In this document: piece after piece, positions 15,130 to 22,793 of the stretch
Layout of the letters: the number at the start of each line of letters is the position of its first letter
Position numbering within the stretch: the stretch's first letter is position 1
NCBI GenBank assembly: GCA_023392635.1
Contig: JAEVYS010000040.1
Coordinates: 4,127-68,126, forward strand
Reading direction: 5' to 3'
DNA length: 64,000 nucleotides
DNA from: Actinomycetes bacterium
Lineage (GTDB): Bacteria; Actinomycetota; Actinomycetes; Propionibacteriales; Propionibacteriaceae
Made by a program: the position numbers and the translations under genes
The notes under the pieces: model-generated
What the model was told of the DNA's origin: nothing
Database searches by the model: none
What the model saw: only the letters and a program-made list of their open reading frames with translations

Positions 15130-15945
15130 TCAGCCGCGGCGCAGCCGGTCACGCAGCTTCAGCAGTTCGCGTCGCTGCGCGTCGGTGAGGCTCTGGATGC
15201 CGTGCTCATTGATCTGGTCGAGCAGCGCGTCGAGTTGCTCGCGGTCGGACTGGCGACGCTCGGCCTGGCGCGCCTCGGCGCGCGGCATCCGGCGCCCGCG
15301 CGGGGGCGTCCGGACCACTCCCGGCTTGCCGGGGATCCAATCGTAGGCGCTGAGCAGCCCGAACCGGCGGCCCATCACCGCCACGAAGAACAGGCTGGCG
15401 ATCAGGCTGAGCAGTCCGCCGGTGTCGCCGGCGGCGAGCATGCTGAGGGCCTGGAGTCCGACGAAGACGATGCCGAGGATCCATGCGGGGATGCCGAAGA
15501 AGAACGGGCGCGTGGGGTACTCGGCGATCCACAGGAGCAGGACGGCGAGTTCGATCAGGTCGAGGCCGGCCAGAGCCGTGCCCCGCAACGCCGGGAGCAA
15601 CGAGACCAGCACCGATGCCGCGGTGAGAGCGGCCCAGGTGCCCGCGAGCAGCCACACCATCCGTACGCGTCCGATGAGTCGCTCGAGGTCGGAACCGAAG
15701 TACCACAGCATCAGGGCGGTCAGGACGACCCAGAGGCTGTTGGCGAGGGGCCAGGTGACGAGCCGCCACACCTGGCCCGCGGCAACGGCGTCCCAGTAGA
15801 AGAAGAGCGCCCTCGGGATCGAGGAGGCGAAGAGCCCGACCAGGCCGGACAACACCCCGAGAAGGGCCACGAAGGTGGACGTGTTCACCTCGAGGCGCCC
15901 GAGGCGGAACCAGGGCTCGGTGGGGGAAGCGAAGTGACGGCTCAC
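15130..15945 (-). CDS. Rhomboid-like membrane protein, probably not a protease
   Basis: 271 residues from GTG 15945 (ATG 15996 is an alternative; anything further upstream runs into the tRNA). Six hydrophobic segments, with FFYWDAVAAGQVWRLVTWPL matching the rhomboid entry helix, and a basic tail. The tail ends LDALLDQINEHGIQSLTDAQ, the C-terminal helical motif often appended to bacterial rhomboids (DUF6576-like, as I recall it). I cannot find the GxSG serine motif nor the histidine in the last helix, so it is probably a pseudoprotease or scaffold. Start uncertain. Confidence 0.65.
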   Translation of the reverse strand: MSRHFASPTEPWFRLGRLEVNTSTFVALLGVLSGLVGLFASSIPRALFFYWDAVAAGQVWRLVTWPLANSLWVVLTALMLWYFGSDLERLIGRVRMVWLLAGTWAALTAASVLVSLLPALRGTALAGLDLIELAVLLLWIAEYPTRPFFFGIPAWILGIVFVGLQALSMLAAGDTGGLLSLIASLFFVAVMGRRFGLLSAYDWIPGKPGVVRTPPRGRRMPRAEARQAERRQSDREQLDALLDQINEHGIQSLTDAQRRELLKLRDRLRRG

Positions 15946-16037
15946 AGGCTCAAGGTTGCCAGACGCGGGCCAACTGACCCACACCTGGAAGGACATCAGG
16001 CCCCGCAGCGAGGAGCTGCGGAGCCTGACCCGATCTG

Positions 16038-16110
16038 CGCGCCCGGAGGGACTCGAACCCCCAACCTTCTGATCCGTAGTCAGATGCTCTATCCGTTGAG
16101 CCACGGGCGC
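16038..16110 (-). tRNA. tRNA-Arg (anticodon ACG)
   Basis: Read on the minus strand, a 7-bp acceptor stem GCGCCCG/CGGGCGC, D arm, anticodon stem TCTGA/TCAGA with loop CTACGGA (anticodon ACG), and a T arm with GGTTCGAGTCC fold into a complete cloverleaf. Discriminator base G; CCA is not encoded. ACG, read as ICG after editing, decodes CGU/CGC/CGA arginine codons. It lies 43 bases downstream of a minus-strand region without genes, and 299 bases before pckG on the other strand. Confidence 0.95.
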
Positions 16111-16409
16111 AGGAAAGCGTCCTCAACCCTACTCGAACCGGACGTGAGGCGTCCAACCGGGTTGTCGAACACGGCTGGCGGGACGGGGGCCGGACCTTGT
16201 GCGCGCGTCAGGCGGTCGCGGAACGGAGGCCGACGAGCAGCGTCCGAGCGGGGCCGCGGTGAGCGCAGAGACACTGACGGTGCCATACCCGCAGGGGTGT
16301 GCGGAAGGCCCCGCCGCGTAATTGCACGGATGTCCATCGCCCTGCCACAGACCTTGCACCGCGGTGGAGGATGGGCCCAACCAGCCCACCGCGCAGACCG
16401 AGGAGACCC
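16111..16409. other. Intergenic region between tRNA-Arg and pckG
   Basis: The longest gap in the window, 299 bases. It must hold the divergent promoters of tRNA-Arg and pckG. I see no convincing open frame, riboswitch or strong hairpin in it. The only clear signal is AGGAG at 16401-16405 before the pckG start. Confidence 0.5.
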
Positions 16410-18260
16410 ATGGTCGTGGACAGCATCGCCGCACCGTCGAACGCCCCCGTGAACGCCCCGGCGGAACTGCGGGAGTGGGTGGCAGGGGTGGCGGAGCTCA
16501 CCCGTCCCGATCGCATCCACTGGTGCGACGGCTCGCAGGCCGAGCGTGACCGCCTCTACGCCGAAATGGTGGCCACGGGCATGCTGGTCGCCCTGAATCC
16601 CGCCCTTCGTCCGGGGTCCTACCTGGCCCGCTCCGCGGCCTCTGATGTGGCCAGGGTCGAGGGTCGCACCTTCATCTGCAGCGAGCGCGAGGAGGACGCC
16701 GGGCCCACAAACAACTGGGCGGAGCCGGCGGCCATGAAGCGGACCCTGGCGTCGCTGTTCGCCGGGAGCATGCGCGGCCGAACCATGTACGTCATCCCGT
16801 TCTCGATGGGCCCGATCGGCAGCGAGCTGACCCGCTTCGGCGTGGAGATCAGCGACAGCCCCTACGTCGTGGTGAACATGCGGCTCACCACGCGCATGGG
16901 GGCGGCGGCGCTGGACGCGATCGCCGCGGGTGCGGCCTGGGTGCCGGCGGTGCACTCGATGGGCTACCCCCTCGTGGACGAGGGCGGGAAGCCGCGGCCC
17001 GACGTCGCCTGGCCCTGCAACGAGGTGAAGTACATCACCCACTTCCCGGAGACCCGAGAGATCTGGTCCTTCGGTTCCGGCTATGGCGGCAACGCCCTGT
17101 TGGGCAAGAAGTGCTATGCGTTGCGGATCGCTTCGGTGCTCGCGCGCGACGAAGGGTGGCTCGCCGAGCACATGCTGATCCTGCGCATCACCGGTCCCGA
17201 CGGCCGGGTGTTCCACCTGACCGCTGCGTTCCCGTCCGCCTGCGGCAAGACGAACCTCGCGATGCTGCGTCCCACGATTCCCGGCTGGAAGGTGGAGACC
17301 GTCGGTGACGACATCGCGTGGATGCGTCCGGGCAAGGACGGCCGCCTGTACGCCATCAACCCCGAGTACGGGTTCTTCGGCGTCGCGCCCGGCACGTCCG
17401 AGCAGACGAACCCCACCTGCCTGCACGCCCTGTCGCACGACACGATCTTCACCAATGTGGCCCTCACCGACGACGGCGACGTCTGGTGGGAGGGGCTGAC
17501 GCCCGAGCCGCCGGCTCACCTCGTCGACTGGGAGGGCCTGGACTGGACGCCGGGGTGCGGCCGGCCGGCGTCCCATCCCAACGGGCGCTTCACCGTGCAG
17601 GCCGAGCAGGCCGAATCGATCGCCACCGACTGGGAGGACCCGGCCGGGGTGCCGGTCGACGTGATCCTGTTCGGTGGGCGGCGCGCCCACAACGTGCCCC
17701 TGATCAGCGAGTCGTACGACTGGCAGCACGGCGTGTTCGTCGGCGCAACGGTGTCGAGCGAGCAGACTGCGGCCGCGGAGGGCCTTGTCGGTGCACTGCG
17801 GCGTGACCCGTTCGCGATGCTGCCGTTCTGCGGGTACAACATGGCCGACTACTGGTCGCACTGGCTGCGGATGGGCGAGGTGCTGGGCGACCGCGCCCCC
17901 CGGATCTTCCAGGTGAACTGGTTCCGCAAGGACGCCACCGGTCGCTGGCTGTGGCCCGGCTTCGGCGAGAACTCGCGGGCCATCGAGTGGGCCCTGCGCC
18001 GGGTCGCCGGAGAGGTCGGTGCGGTGGACGCCATCTCGGGCCGCATCCCGGCGCCCGGAGACCTGAACACCGAAGGGATCGACATCAGCGACGCCGACCT
18101 GGCCGCGCTGTTCGCCCTCGATCCGCAGGCGTGGTCGGCGGAGGCCGACCTCACCGAGGAGTACTTCGCCCAGTTCGGCGGCAAGGTGCCCGAGGCGCTG
18201 AAGCAGCAGTTGTGGAACCTGCGCGAGCGCATCGCTGCCGCCCAGGACGCCGCCGGCTAG
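16410..18260 (+). CDS. pckG: Phosphoenolpyruvate carboxykinase (GTP)
   Basis: 616 residues, typical for the GTP-dependent enzyme. FPSACGKTNLAML (from residue 274) is the kinase-1a P-loop with the reactive Cys; VGDDIAWM is kinase-2; GYGGNALLGKKC and FCGYNMADYW are further GTP-PEPCK signatures. It interconverts oxaloacetate plus GTP with PEP, GDP and CO2, at the gluconeogenic/anaplerotic node together with pyruvate carboxylase at 59970-63356. In propionic-acid bacteria the enzyme can also fix CO2. ATG 16410 has AGGAG four bases before it; an upstream start at 16299 lacks one. REP-like repeats begin 20 bases after the stop. Confidence 0.97.
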   Translation: MVVDSIAAPSNAPVNAPAELREWVAGVAELTRPDRIHWCDGSQAERDRLYAEMVATGMLVALNPALRPGSYLARSAASDVARVEGRTFICSEREEDAGPTNNWAEPAAMKRTLASLFAGSMRGRTMYVIPFSMGPIGSELTRFGVEISDSPYVVVNMRLTTRMGAAALDAIAAGAAWVPAVHSMGYPLVDEGGKPRPDVAWPCNEVKYITHFPETREIWSFGSGYGGNALLGKKCYALRIASVLARDEGWLAEHMLILRITGPDGRVFHLTAAFPSACGKTNLAMLRPTIPGWKVETVGDDIAWMRPGKDGRLYAINPEYGFFGVAPGTSEQTNPTCLHALSHDTIFTNVALTDDGDVWWEGLTPEPPAHLVDWEGLDWTPGCGRPASHPNGRFTVQAEQAESIATDWEDPAGVPVDVILFGGRRAHNVPLISESYDWQHGVFVGATVSSEQTAAAEGLVGALRRDPFAMLPFCGYNMADYWSHWLRMGEVLGDRAPRIFQVNWFRKDATGRWLWPGFGENSRAIEWALRRVAGEVGAVDAISGRIPAPGDLNTEGIDISDADLAALFALDPQAWSAEADLTEEYFAQFGGKVPEALKQQLWNLRERIAAAQDAAG

Positions 18261-18280
18261 GCATCCCGGACGGGGATCCC

Positions 18281-18378
18281 GACGCATCGGGGACGGTTCC
18301 TGATGCGTCACCCCGACGCATCGGGGACGGTTCTCAATCCGGTCCGGACCGAATTGGGAACCGTCCCCAATCCGGTCC
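18281..18378. repeat. REP-like cluster 2: TGACGCA type, hybrid, and GGACCGA type side by side
   Basis: Copy at 18281-18310 has GACGCATC / GATGCGTC arms. Copy at 18315-18345 has a GACGCAT left arm but ends in CCGGTCC, so it joins the two arm types. Copy at 18346-18378 has GGACCGAATT / AATCCGGTCC arms and the reversed core GGAACCGTCCCC. The cluster lies between convergent pckG and the DMT transporter, ending two bases before the latter's stop. Confidence 0.9.
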
Positions 18379-18380
18379 GC

Positions 18381-19316
18381 TCAGCCGAAGCGCACCAGGG
18401 CGACACCGACGACCGCGAGGGCTGCCCCGAGCAGGCGCAGCGGACTGGCCCGACGCCTGGCGATCCCGAGGTAGCCGCCGTGGTCGAGAACCAGCCCGGT
18501 GATCACCTGGCCGAGGAGGGTGACGCTCACCGCGAGGGACGTGCCGAGGATCGGCGCGTTGAACGCGTTGGCCAGCACGAACGCCGCGCCGAGCAGTCCG
18601 CCGGTGAGCATCCAGGCCGGCATCCTCCCGGGCCGGCGGACGCGCTGGCGCGTGGCCAGGTTCACCAGCAGGAGCCCGACCGCACCGACCAGGAAGGACA
18701 CCAGCGCAGCAGCGAGTGCCGAGTTCATCACCTGGCCGAGGCGGCCGTTCACTGCGGTCTGTACCGCGCCCAGCGTCCCCACGAGAACGGCGACGACCCA
18801 CAGCAGGGCCGCGGCCCGGGACCGGTTGGCTGCCTTCGTGGCGCCGACCCGTCCCACGAGGTTCACCAACGCCGCACCGACCACGACAAGCACCGCACCG
18901 AGCCCCCGTACGGGCGTGAGTGGACGGATCGTCATGCCGAACGCGCCGGTCATGTCGATCACCAGGCCGCCCAGGACCTGGCCGACCAGCGGCAGGACGA
19001 CCGTGGCGGACGCCCCGATCCGGGGCAGCAGCACGATGTTCATGGTCAGGAAGACCAGGCCGCACGCGCCGCCCAACCAGATCCACCACGGTTGCGTGGT
19101 GGCCGTCTCCACCCAGGGCACATTCGTCCGTGTCAGCAGCGCGGCCAGGCCGAGCCCGGCCGAACCCACCGCGAAGGACACCAGGGATGCGGGCAGGATG
19201 GCCCCGAGGCGGCCCGCCAAGCGGGAGTTGATGGACGTCTGAACGGGGATCAGCCCGCCGAAGAGCAGTCCCAGCGCGAGTGCGAGCAGCACCAGGGGTC
19301 CCTCAGCGAAGGTCAC
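18381..19316 (-). CDS. DMT-superfamily transporter (YdcZ/DUF606 tandem)
   Basis: 311 residues with about ten hydrophobic helices. Two homologous halves are visible: the first has GGLIPVQTSINSRLAGRLGA and LVGQVLGGLVIDMTGAFG, the second has GTLGAVQTAVNGRLGQVMNS and LLGQVITGLVLDHGGYLG. Single-domain YdcZ (DUF606) proteins are about 150 residues, so this is a fused tandem pair. The substrate is unknown; small-metabolite or drug export is typical of the superfamily. Translation starts at GTG 19316. Confidence 0.85.
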   Translation of the reverse strand: MTFAEGPLVLLALALGLLFGGLIPVQTSINSRLAGRLGAILPASLVSFAVGSAGLGLAALLTRTNVPWVETATTQPWWIWLGGACGLVFLTMNIVLLPRIGASATVVLPLVGQVLGGLVIDMTGAFGMTIRPLTPVRGLGAVLVVVGAALVNLVGRVGATKAANRSRAAALLWVVAVLVGTLGAVQTAVNGRLGQVMNSALAAALVSFLVGAVGLLLVNLATRQRVRRPGRMPAWMLTGGLLGAAFVLANAFNAPILGTSLAVSVTLLGQVITGLVLDHGGYLGIARRRASPLRLLGAALAVVGVALVRFG

Positions 19317-19381
19317 GCACCGACCCTTGCTCCTCGAGGGGGGTCGACACCAGTACCTGTCCAGCGGATCGCACCGCCGGC

Positions 19382-19488
19382 TGACGCAATGGGGACGGTT
19401 CCTGTTGCGTCAGGTGACGCAACAGGAACCGTCCCCGGTGCGTCAGGTTGCGTCAGGTGACGCGTCGGGAACCGTCCCCCGTGCGTCA
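19382..19488. repeat. REP-like cluster 3: three TGACGCA-armed copies
   Basis: Copies at 19382-19412 (core GGGGACGGTTCC), 19415-19445 and 19458-19488 (core reversed). All have 7-8-base TGACGCA / TGCGTCA arms. The last three bases of the third copy (19486-19488) are the stop codon of the minus-strand ene-reductase gene. Confidence 0.92.
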
Positions 19489-20580
19489 GTGGACAGGCTC
19501 CACGGCAGGCCAGCGACCGCGCAGGTAGGACGCGGGGTAGCGCGCCATCGCGTCGCAGTCGAGCTCGGCGGCGGCCCGCTGCGGCCAGGACGGCTCCCGC
19601 AGCGCCACCCGCGCGAGCGAGACCACGTCGGCGGAACCCTCGTCGAGGATCTCCTGGGCCTGGGCCGGCTCGGTGATCAGCCCGACGGCGCTCACCGGCA
19701 GCCCCGCTTCCCGGACAGCGCGCGCCAGCTTGACCTGGTAACCCGGCGCCGCCGGAATCTTCGCCACCACGTTGCCGCCGGAGGACACGTCGATGAGGTC
19801 CACACCGTGCTCACCGAGCATGCGCGCGACCTCCGTCGCCTCCTCGACCGTGAACCCGCCCTCGGTCCACTCGGTCGCCGAGATGCGGACGAAGAGTGGC
19901 TTGCCTTCCGGCCACACCGCGCGGACGGCGTCCGTCACCTCGAGCAGCAGGCGGCTCCGCCCGGCCAGGTCGCCGCCGTAGGCGTCCGACCGGTGGTTCG
20001 ACAGCGGCGAGAGGAACTGGAACAGCAGGTAGCCGTGGGCGGCGTGCAGCTCGACCGCATCGAAGCCGGCTGCGTCCGCACGCCTCGCGGCCGCCGCGAA
20101 CGCCTCCACCACCTGGGCGAGGTCGTCGAGGGTCGCCTCACGCGGCACGGCCAGGCCCGGGAACGGGACCGCCGACGGGCCGATCGTCTGCCAGCCGCCG
20201 TCCTCGAGTGGCACCGAGCCCGACCGGTTCGGCTCCCACTCCCGGTAGACCGAGGCCTTGCGTCCCGCGTGCTGCAACTGGACAGCCATCGCCGCGCCCT
20301 GCCGATGGCAGAAGTCCACGATCCGCCGCCACGCCGCAACCTGTTCGTCGTTCCAGATGCCGGTGCACTGCGGGGTGATCCGTCCCTCGGGAAGCACACC
20401 GGTGGCCTCGGCGATGATCATCCCGAAGCCGCCGGTCGCCCGCGCACCGAGGTGCACGAGGTGCCAGTCGGTGGGGACGCCGTCGCGCGCCTCGCACTGG
20501 TACTGGCACATCGGCGCAAGGAAGATCCGGTTCGGAATGGTGAGGTCCCGCAGCTGCAGCGGGTCGAAAAGGGACGACAT
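19486..20580 (-). CDS. namA: NADPH-dependent ene-reductase (old yellow enzyme, YqjM/NamA class)
   Basis: 364 residues. PNRIFLAPMCQYQ holds Cys25, the thermophilic-like OYE cysteine that tunes FMN. VQLQHAGRKAS, ELHAAHGYLLFQFLSPLSN (substrate-binding His pair) and DAYGGDLAGRSRLLLEV are class signatures. It reduces activated C=C bonds of enals, enones and nitro compounds with NADPH. ATG 20580 lies six bases after TAGCCT (20587-20592), so the transcript is probably leaderless. Its stop codon is the end of a REP-like element. Confidence 0.93.
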   Translation of the reverse strand: MSSLFDPLQLRDLTIPNRIFLAPMCQYQCEARDGVPTDWHLVHLGARATGGFGMIIAEATGVLPEGRITPQCTGIWNDEQVAAWRRIVDFCHRQGAAMAVQLQHAGRKASVYREWEPNRSGSVPLEDGGWQTIGPSAVPFPGLAVPREATLDDLAQVVEAFAAAARRADAAGFDAVELHAAHGYLLFQFLSPLSNHRSDAYGGDLAGRSRLLLEVTDAVRAVWPEGKPLFVRISATEWTEGGFTVEEATEVARMLGEHGVDLIDVSSGGNVVAKIPAAPGYQVKLARAVREAGLPVSAVGLITEPAQAQEILDEGSADVVSLARVALREPSWPQRAAAELDCDAMARYPASYLRGRWPAVEPVH

Positions 20581-20586
20581 GGTTAC

Positions 20587-20592
20587 AGGCTA
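20587..20592 (-). promoter_or_regulatory. Leaderless-type -10 box of the ene-reductase gene
   Basis: TAGCCT on the minus strand, six bases (GTAACC) from ATG 20580. Confidence 0.5.
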
Positions 20593-20661
20593 GGGACGGC
20601 TCTGTTGCGGCCGGCCGGTTGTCCGGAATTCGCCCCTAGCCTCGACGCAGGGGTGAGGCGG

Positions 20662-21273
20662 ATGACCGACGCGGCGGACTGGAGGGAGCGCCAGGCCATG
20701 GCCGCGACCGCCTGGGACCTCACTCCCGACGAACTCGTGGTCACCGCCTGCCGTCACCTGCGCCCGGGCAACGCGCTCGACCTGGGCGCCCGGGAGGGCT
20801 CCAACTCCCTCTGGCTGGCCGGACGGGGCTGGCGCGTCACCGCGGTCGAGCCGGCCTCGGTCTCTGTGGGACGCCTCCAGGGCCGCTCGGCCCTGCTGAG
20901 CCACCCCGTGGACGCCATCGCCACCGACACGGTCGCCTACCGTCCCGCTCCGGGAGCCTTCGACCTCATCCTGCTGAGCTACCTCGCCCTGGCCGAGGGC
21001 CAGCTGCGGCGCCTGTTGGCCAACGCCGTGCCCGGGCTCGCTGGCGGCGGGCTCGTGCTGGTGGTCGGCCACGACCTGTCGAACCTCGAAGGCGGCTGGG
21101 GCGGCCCGAGGGATCCGGACCTGCTCACCACCCACGACCACCTGGCCGACCTGCTCGCGGCGCTGGGCCTCCACGTACGGCGAGCCGAGGTGGTCCGGCG
21201 CCGGATACCGGGCGAGGTCGGCGTCCACACCGCACTCGACCATGTGGTGGAGGCGGTGCGGCCGGCCGCCTGA
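20662..21273 (+). CDS. Class I SAM-dependent methyltransferase
   Basis: 203 residues. ALDLGAREGSNSLWLAGRGW is motif I (SAM binding), VTAVEPAS is motif II with the acidic residue, FDLILLSYLAL is motif IV, and GGGLVLVVGHDLSN is post-motif strand 5. It resembles the tellurite-resistance/TehB-like and SAM-methyltransferase type 11 small proteins, but the acceptor is unknown. ATG 20662 follows GAGGCGG; GTG 20653 would be a slightly longer alternative. It abuts the convergent NAD(P)H-binding gene by two bases. Confidence 0.82.
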   Translation: MTDAADWRERQAMAATAWDLTPDELVVTACRHLRPGNALDLGAREGSNSLWLAGRGWRVTAVEPASVSVGRLQGRSALLSHPVDAIATDTVAYRPAPGAFDLILLSYLALAEGQLRRLLANAVPGLAGGGLVLVVGHDLSNLEGGWGGPRDPDLLTTHDHLADLLAALGLHVRRAEVVRRRIPGEVGVHTALDHVVEAVRPAA

Positions 21274-21274
21274 C

Positions 21275-21919
21275 TCAGTGCGCCACGTGGAACCGCCGAC
21301 GGCGGTGGCTCGGGCTCTCGATCTCGTCCAGCACAGCCAACGCGAGGTCCGCTGCCGAGATATGTGAGTTGCCGTCGGCGTCCTTCAGGAGCACGTCGTC
21401 GCTGATCCGGTACGCCCCGGTCTCGGTGCTCGGCACCCAGGCCCCGAACTCGGCAGCGGGGCTCACGTAGAACCAGTCGAGGGCTTCCGGCGCCTCCCTC
21501 AGCTTGTCCAGCTTGTACAGGCCCAGTTCGATCTCCGGCAGCACCTCCGGCGCCGGCGAGGAGACATCGAACAGCCGCGGTCCCCCCTCCTCCACAAGGA
21601 CGGAGGACACACCGCCGAGCACCCCGAGCCGGACGCCGGCGCGCTCGGTGAGCGACACCAGCTGGTCGAAGACGGCTTCCACCTTCCCGGCCATGTCACC
21701 GCGCGGGGACAGCGCCTCGAACAACACGTCGACACCCGTGACCGCCTGTTGCAGCACGTCCGCATCGAGCGCCGAGCCGGTCACGTAAGTGACCCCGGGC
21801 ACCGGGTCGACCGGCGCCGTCCGGCTGTAGGCGGTCACCTCGTGACCACGCCTCGCCGCCTCCCTCACGACGGCGCCGCCCCCGTAACCCGTGCCTCCGA
21901 GCACCGCAATCCTTGCCAT
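21275..21919 (-). CDS. NAD(P)H-binding atypical short-chain dehydrogenase
   Basis: 214 residues. IAVLGGTGYGGGAVVREAARRG is the Rossmann glycine motif (GxxGxxG form), and SPAAEFGAWVPSTETGAYR plus HISAADLALAVLDEIE match the PF13460 group (YwnB/YhfK-like). These bind NADPH and act as reductases or redox sensors; no catalytic YxxxK is obvious. ATG 21917-21919 has GGAGG (from AGGAAGTCGC region) nearby. No partner gene suggests its role. Confidence 0.8.
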   Translation of the reverse strand: MARIAVLGGTGYGGGAVVREAARRGHEVTAYSRTAPVDPVPGVTYVTGSALDADVLQQAVTGVDVLFEALSPRGDMAGKVEAVFDQLVSLTERAGVRLGVLGGVSSVLVEEGGPRLFDVSSPAPEVLPEIELGLYKLDKLREAPEALDWFYVSPAAEFGAWVPSTETGAYRISDDVLLKDADGNSHISAADLALAVLDEIESPSHRRRRFHVAH

Positions 21920-21995
21920 GCGACTTCCTCCGTCCGTCGAAACCCGTTGTGGGTGGAAGGCGGTTGAGGGTTCAACTATTCCCGTCGCGCGGCCC

Positions 21996-22451
21996 TCACG
22001 GCCGTCGGAACTGCGAGACGTCCCTGGTGAGCACGATGCCCTCGGCCAGGACGCGGACCTTCTGGTTGGTGCGCTGGCTCACCTCGCGGAGCAACTCGAA
22101 GGCCTCCTCCTCGTCGACCTCGCGCACCGCCATCACGATCCCGAGCGCCGCACCGATCGTGCGCGCAGAGCGGAGGGCGGCCTGGAGGTTCACCGCCTGC
22201 TCGCGAATGAGGATGCCGTCGGTCCGGAGTTCTTCGATCATCGCCCTGTCGACGACTCCCCTCGCCTCGAGGTCGTCGATACGGACCCGCTGGAGGTCGG
22301 CGTCACTCTCGGCGGCGTCGGCCCTGGAGCTCGCCGCCTCGGCGCCCGACAGCAGGGCGTCGATGTCGGCGCGGTTCGCCGCCAGCTTCGCGGCGAGTTC
22401 GTCGTAGCGGGCGGCGTCTTCACCGCCGCCGGGTGTCGCACCGGATGCCAT
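21996..22451 (-). CDS. ANTAR-domain protein with N-terminal coiled coil
   Basis: 151 residues. The N-terminal about 80 residues form a heptad-rich coiled coil (AARYDELAAKLAANRADIDA and onward). The C-terminal about 60 residues (LQAALRSARTIGAALGIVMA then EEEAFELLREVSQRTNQKVR) are an ANTAR domain, which binds tandem hairpins in nascent RNA and prevents termination. No receiver or GAF sensor is attached, so activity may be set by dimerisation or by a partner. ATG 22449-22451 was chosen; the open frame continues upstream to 22577 without a better start. Two strong hairpins exist nearby (22531-22565, 24398-24427) but neither looks like a paired ANTAR target. Confidence 0.82.
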   Translation of the reverse strand: MASGATPGGGEDAARYDELAAKLAANRADIDALLSGAEAASSRADAAESDADLQRVRIDDLEARGVVDRAMIEELRTDGILIREQAVNLQAALRSARTIGAALGIVMAVREVDEEEAFELLREVSQRTNQKVRVLAEGIVLTRDVSQFRRP

Positions 22452-22530
22452 GAGCCGAGTATGCAGGCGTCGCGACCGGAGAAGAAAGGTGGGGAGCGCA
22501 GACCGCTCGCCCGGCGGCACGCGAGAGGCG

Positions 22531-22565
22531 AACGCCCCTCCCGAGGAACTCTCGGGAAGGGCGTT
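22531..22565 (-). terminator. Hairpin downstream of tRNA-Ser(GCT)
   Basis: AACGCCCCTCCCGAG / CTCGGGAAGGGCGTT, 15-base arms with one G-U pair and a five-base loop, 12 bases past the tRNA 3' end on the minus strand. A good candidate for tRNA transcription termination. Confidence 0.6.
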
Positions 22566-22576
22566 CGACCCTGTCA

Positions 22577-22670
22577 TGGCGGAGGTGCGGGGATTTGAAC
22601 CCCGGATCGGGTTTAAGCCCGAAACCCGCTTAGCAGGCGGGCGCCATAGACCGGACTAGGCGACACCTCC
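22577..22670 (-). tRNA. tRNA-Ser (anticodon GCT), CCA encoded
   Basis: Minus strand: acceptor GGAGGTG/CACCTCC, D arm, anticodon stem CCCGC/GCGGG with loop CTGCTAA (anticodon GCT, reading AGC/AGU), a long variable arm typical of class II serine tRNAs, T arm with GGTTCAAATCC, discriminator G and encoded CCA (22577-22579). Complete. Confidence 0.95.
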
Positions 22671-22793
22671 AAGACCGCAGGTCAGCCTACAAGGCAGCGC
22701 TCAGCGGCGGCAAAGTGAGCCAGAATCGGGCAGTTTGGCGCACGACGGTACCCTTGATCCGGCTCTGCTTCTGTAGTAAGGACCTCCCCGCTG

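Noticed and set aside
15946..16104. Rhomboid-like gene starting at 16104
   Set aside because: Those codons read through the complement of tRNA-Arg. Starts after the tRNA were preferred. The same applies to the PH-like gene at 24875-24952.
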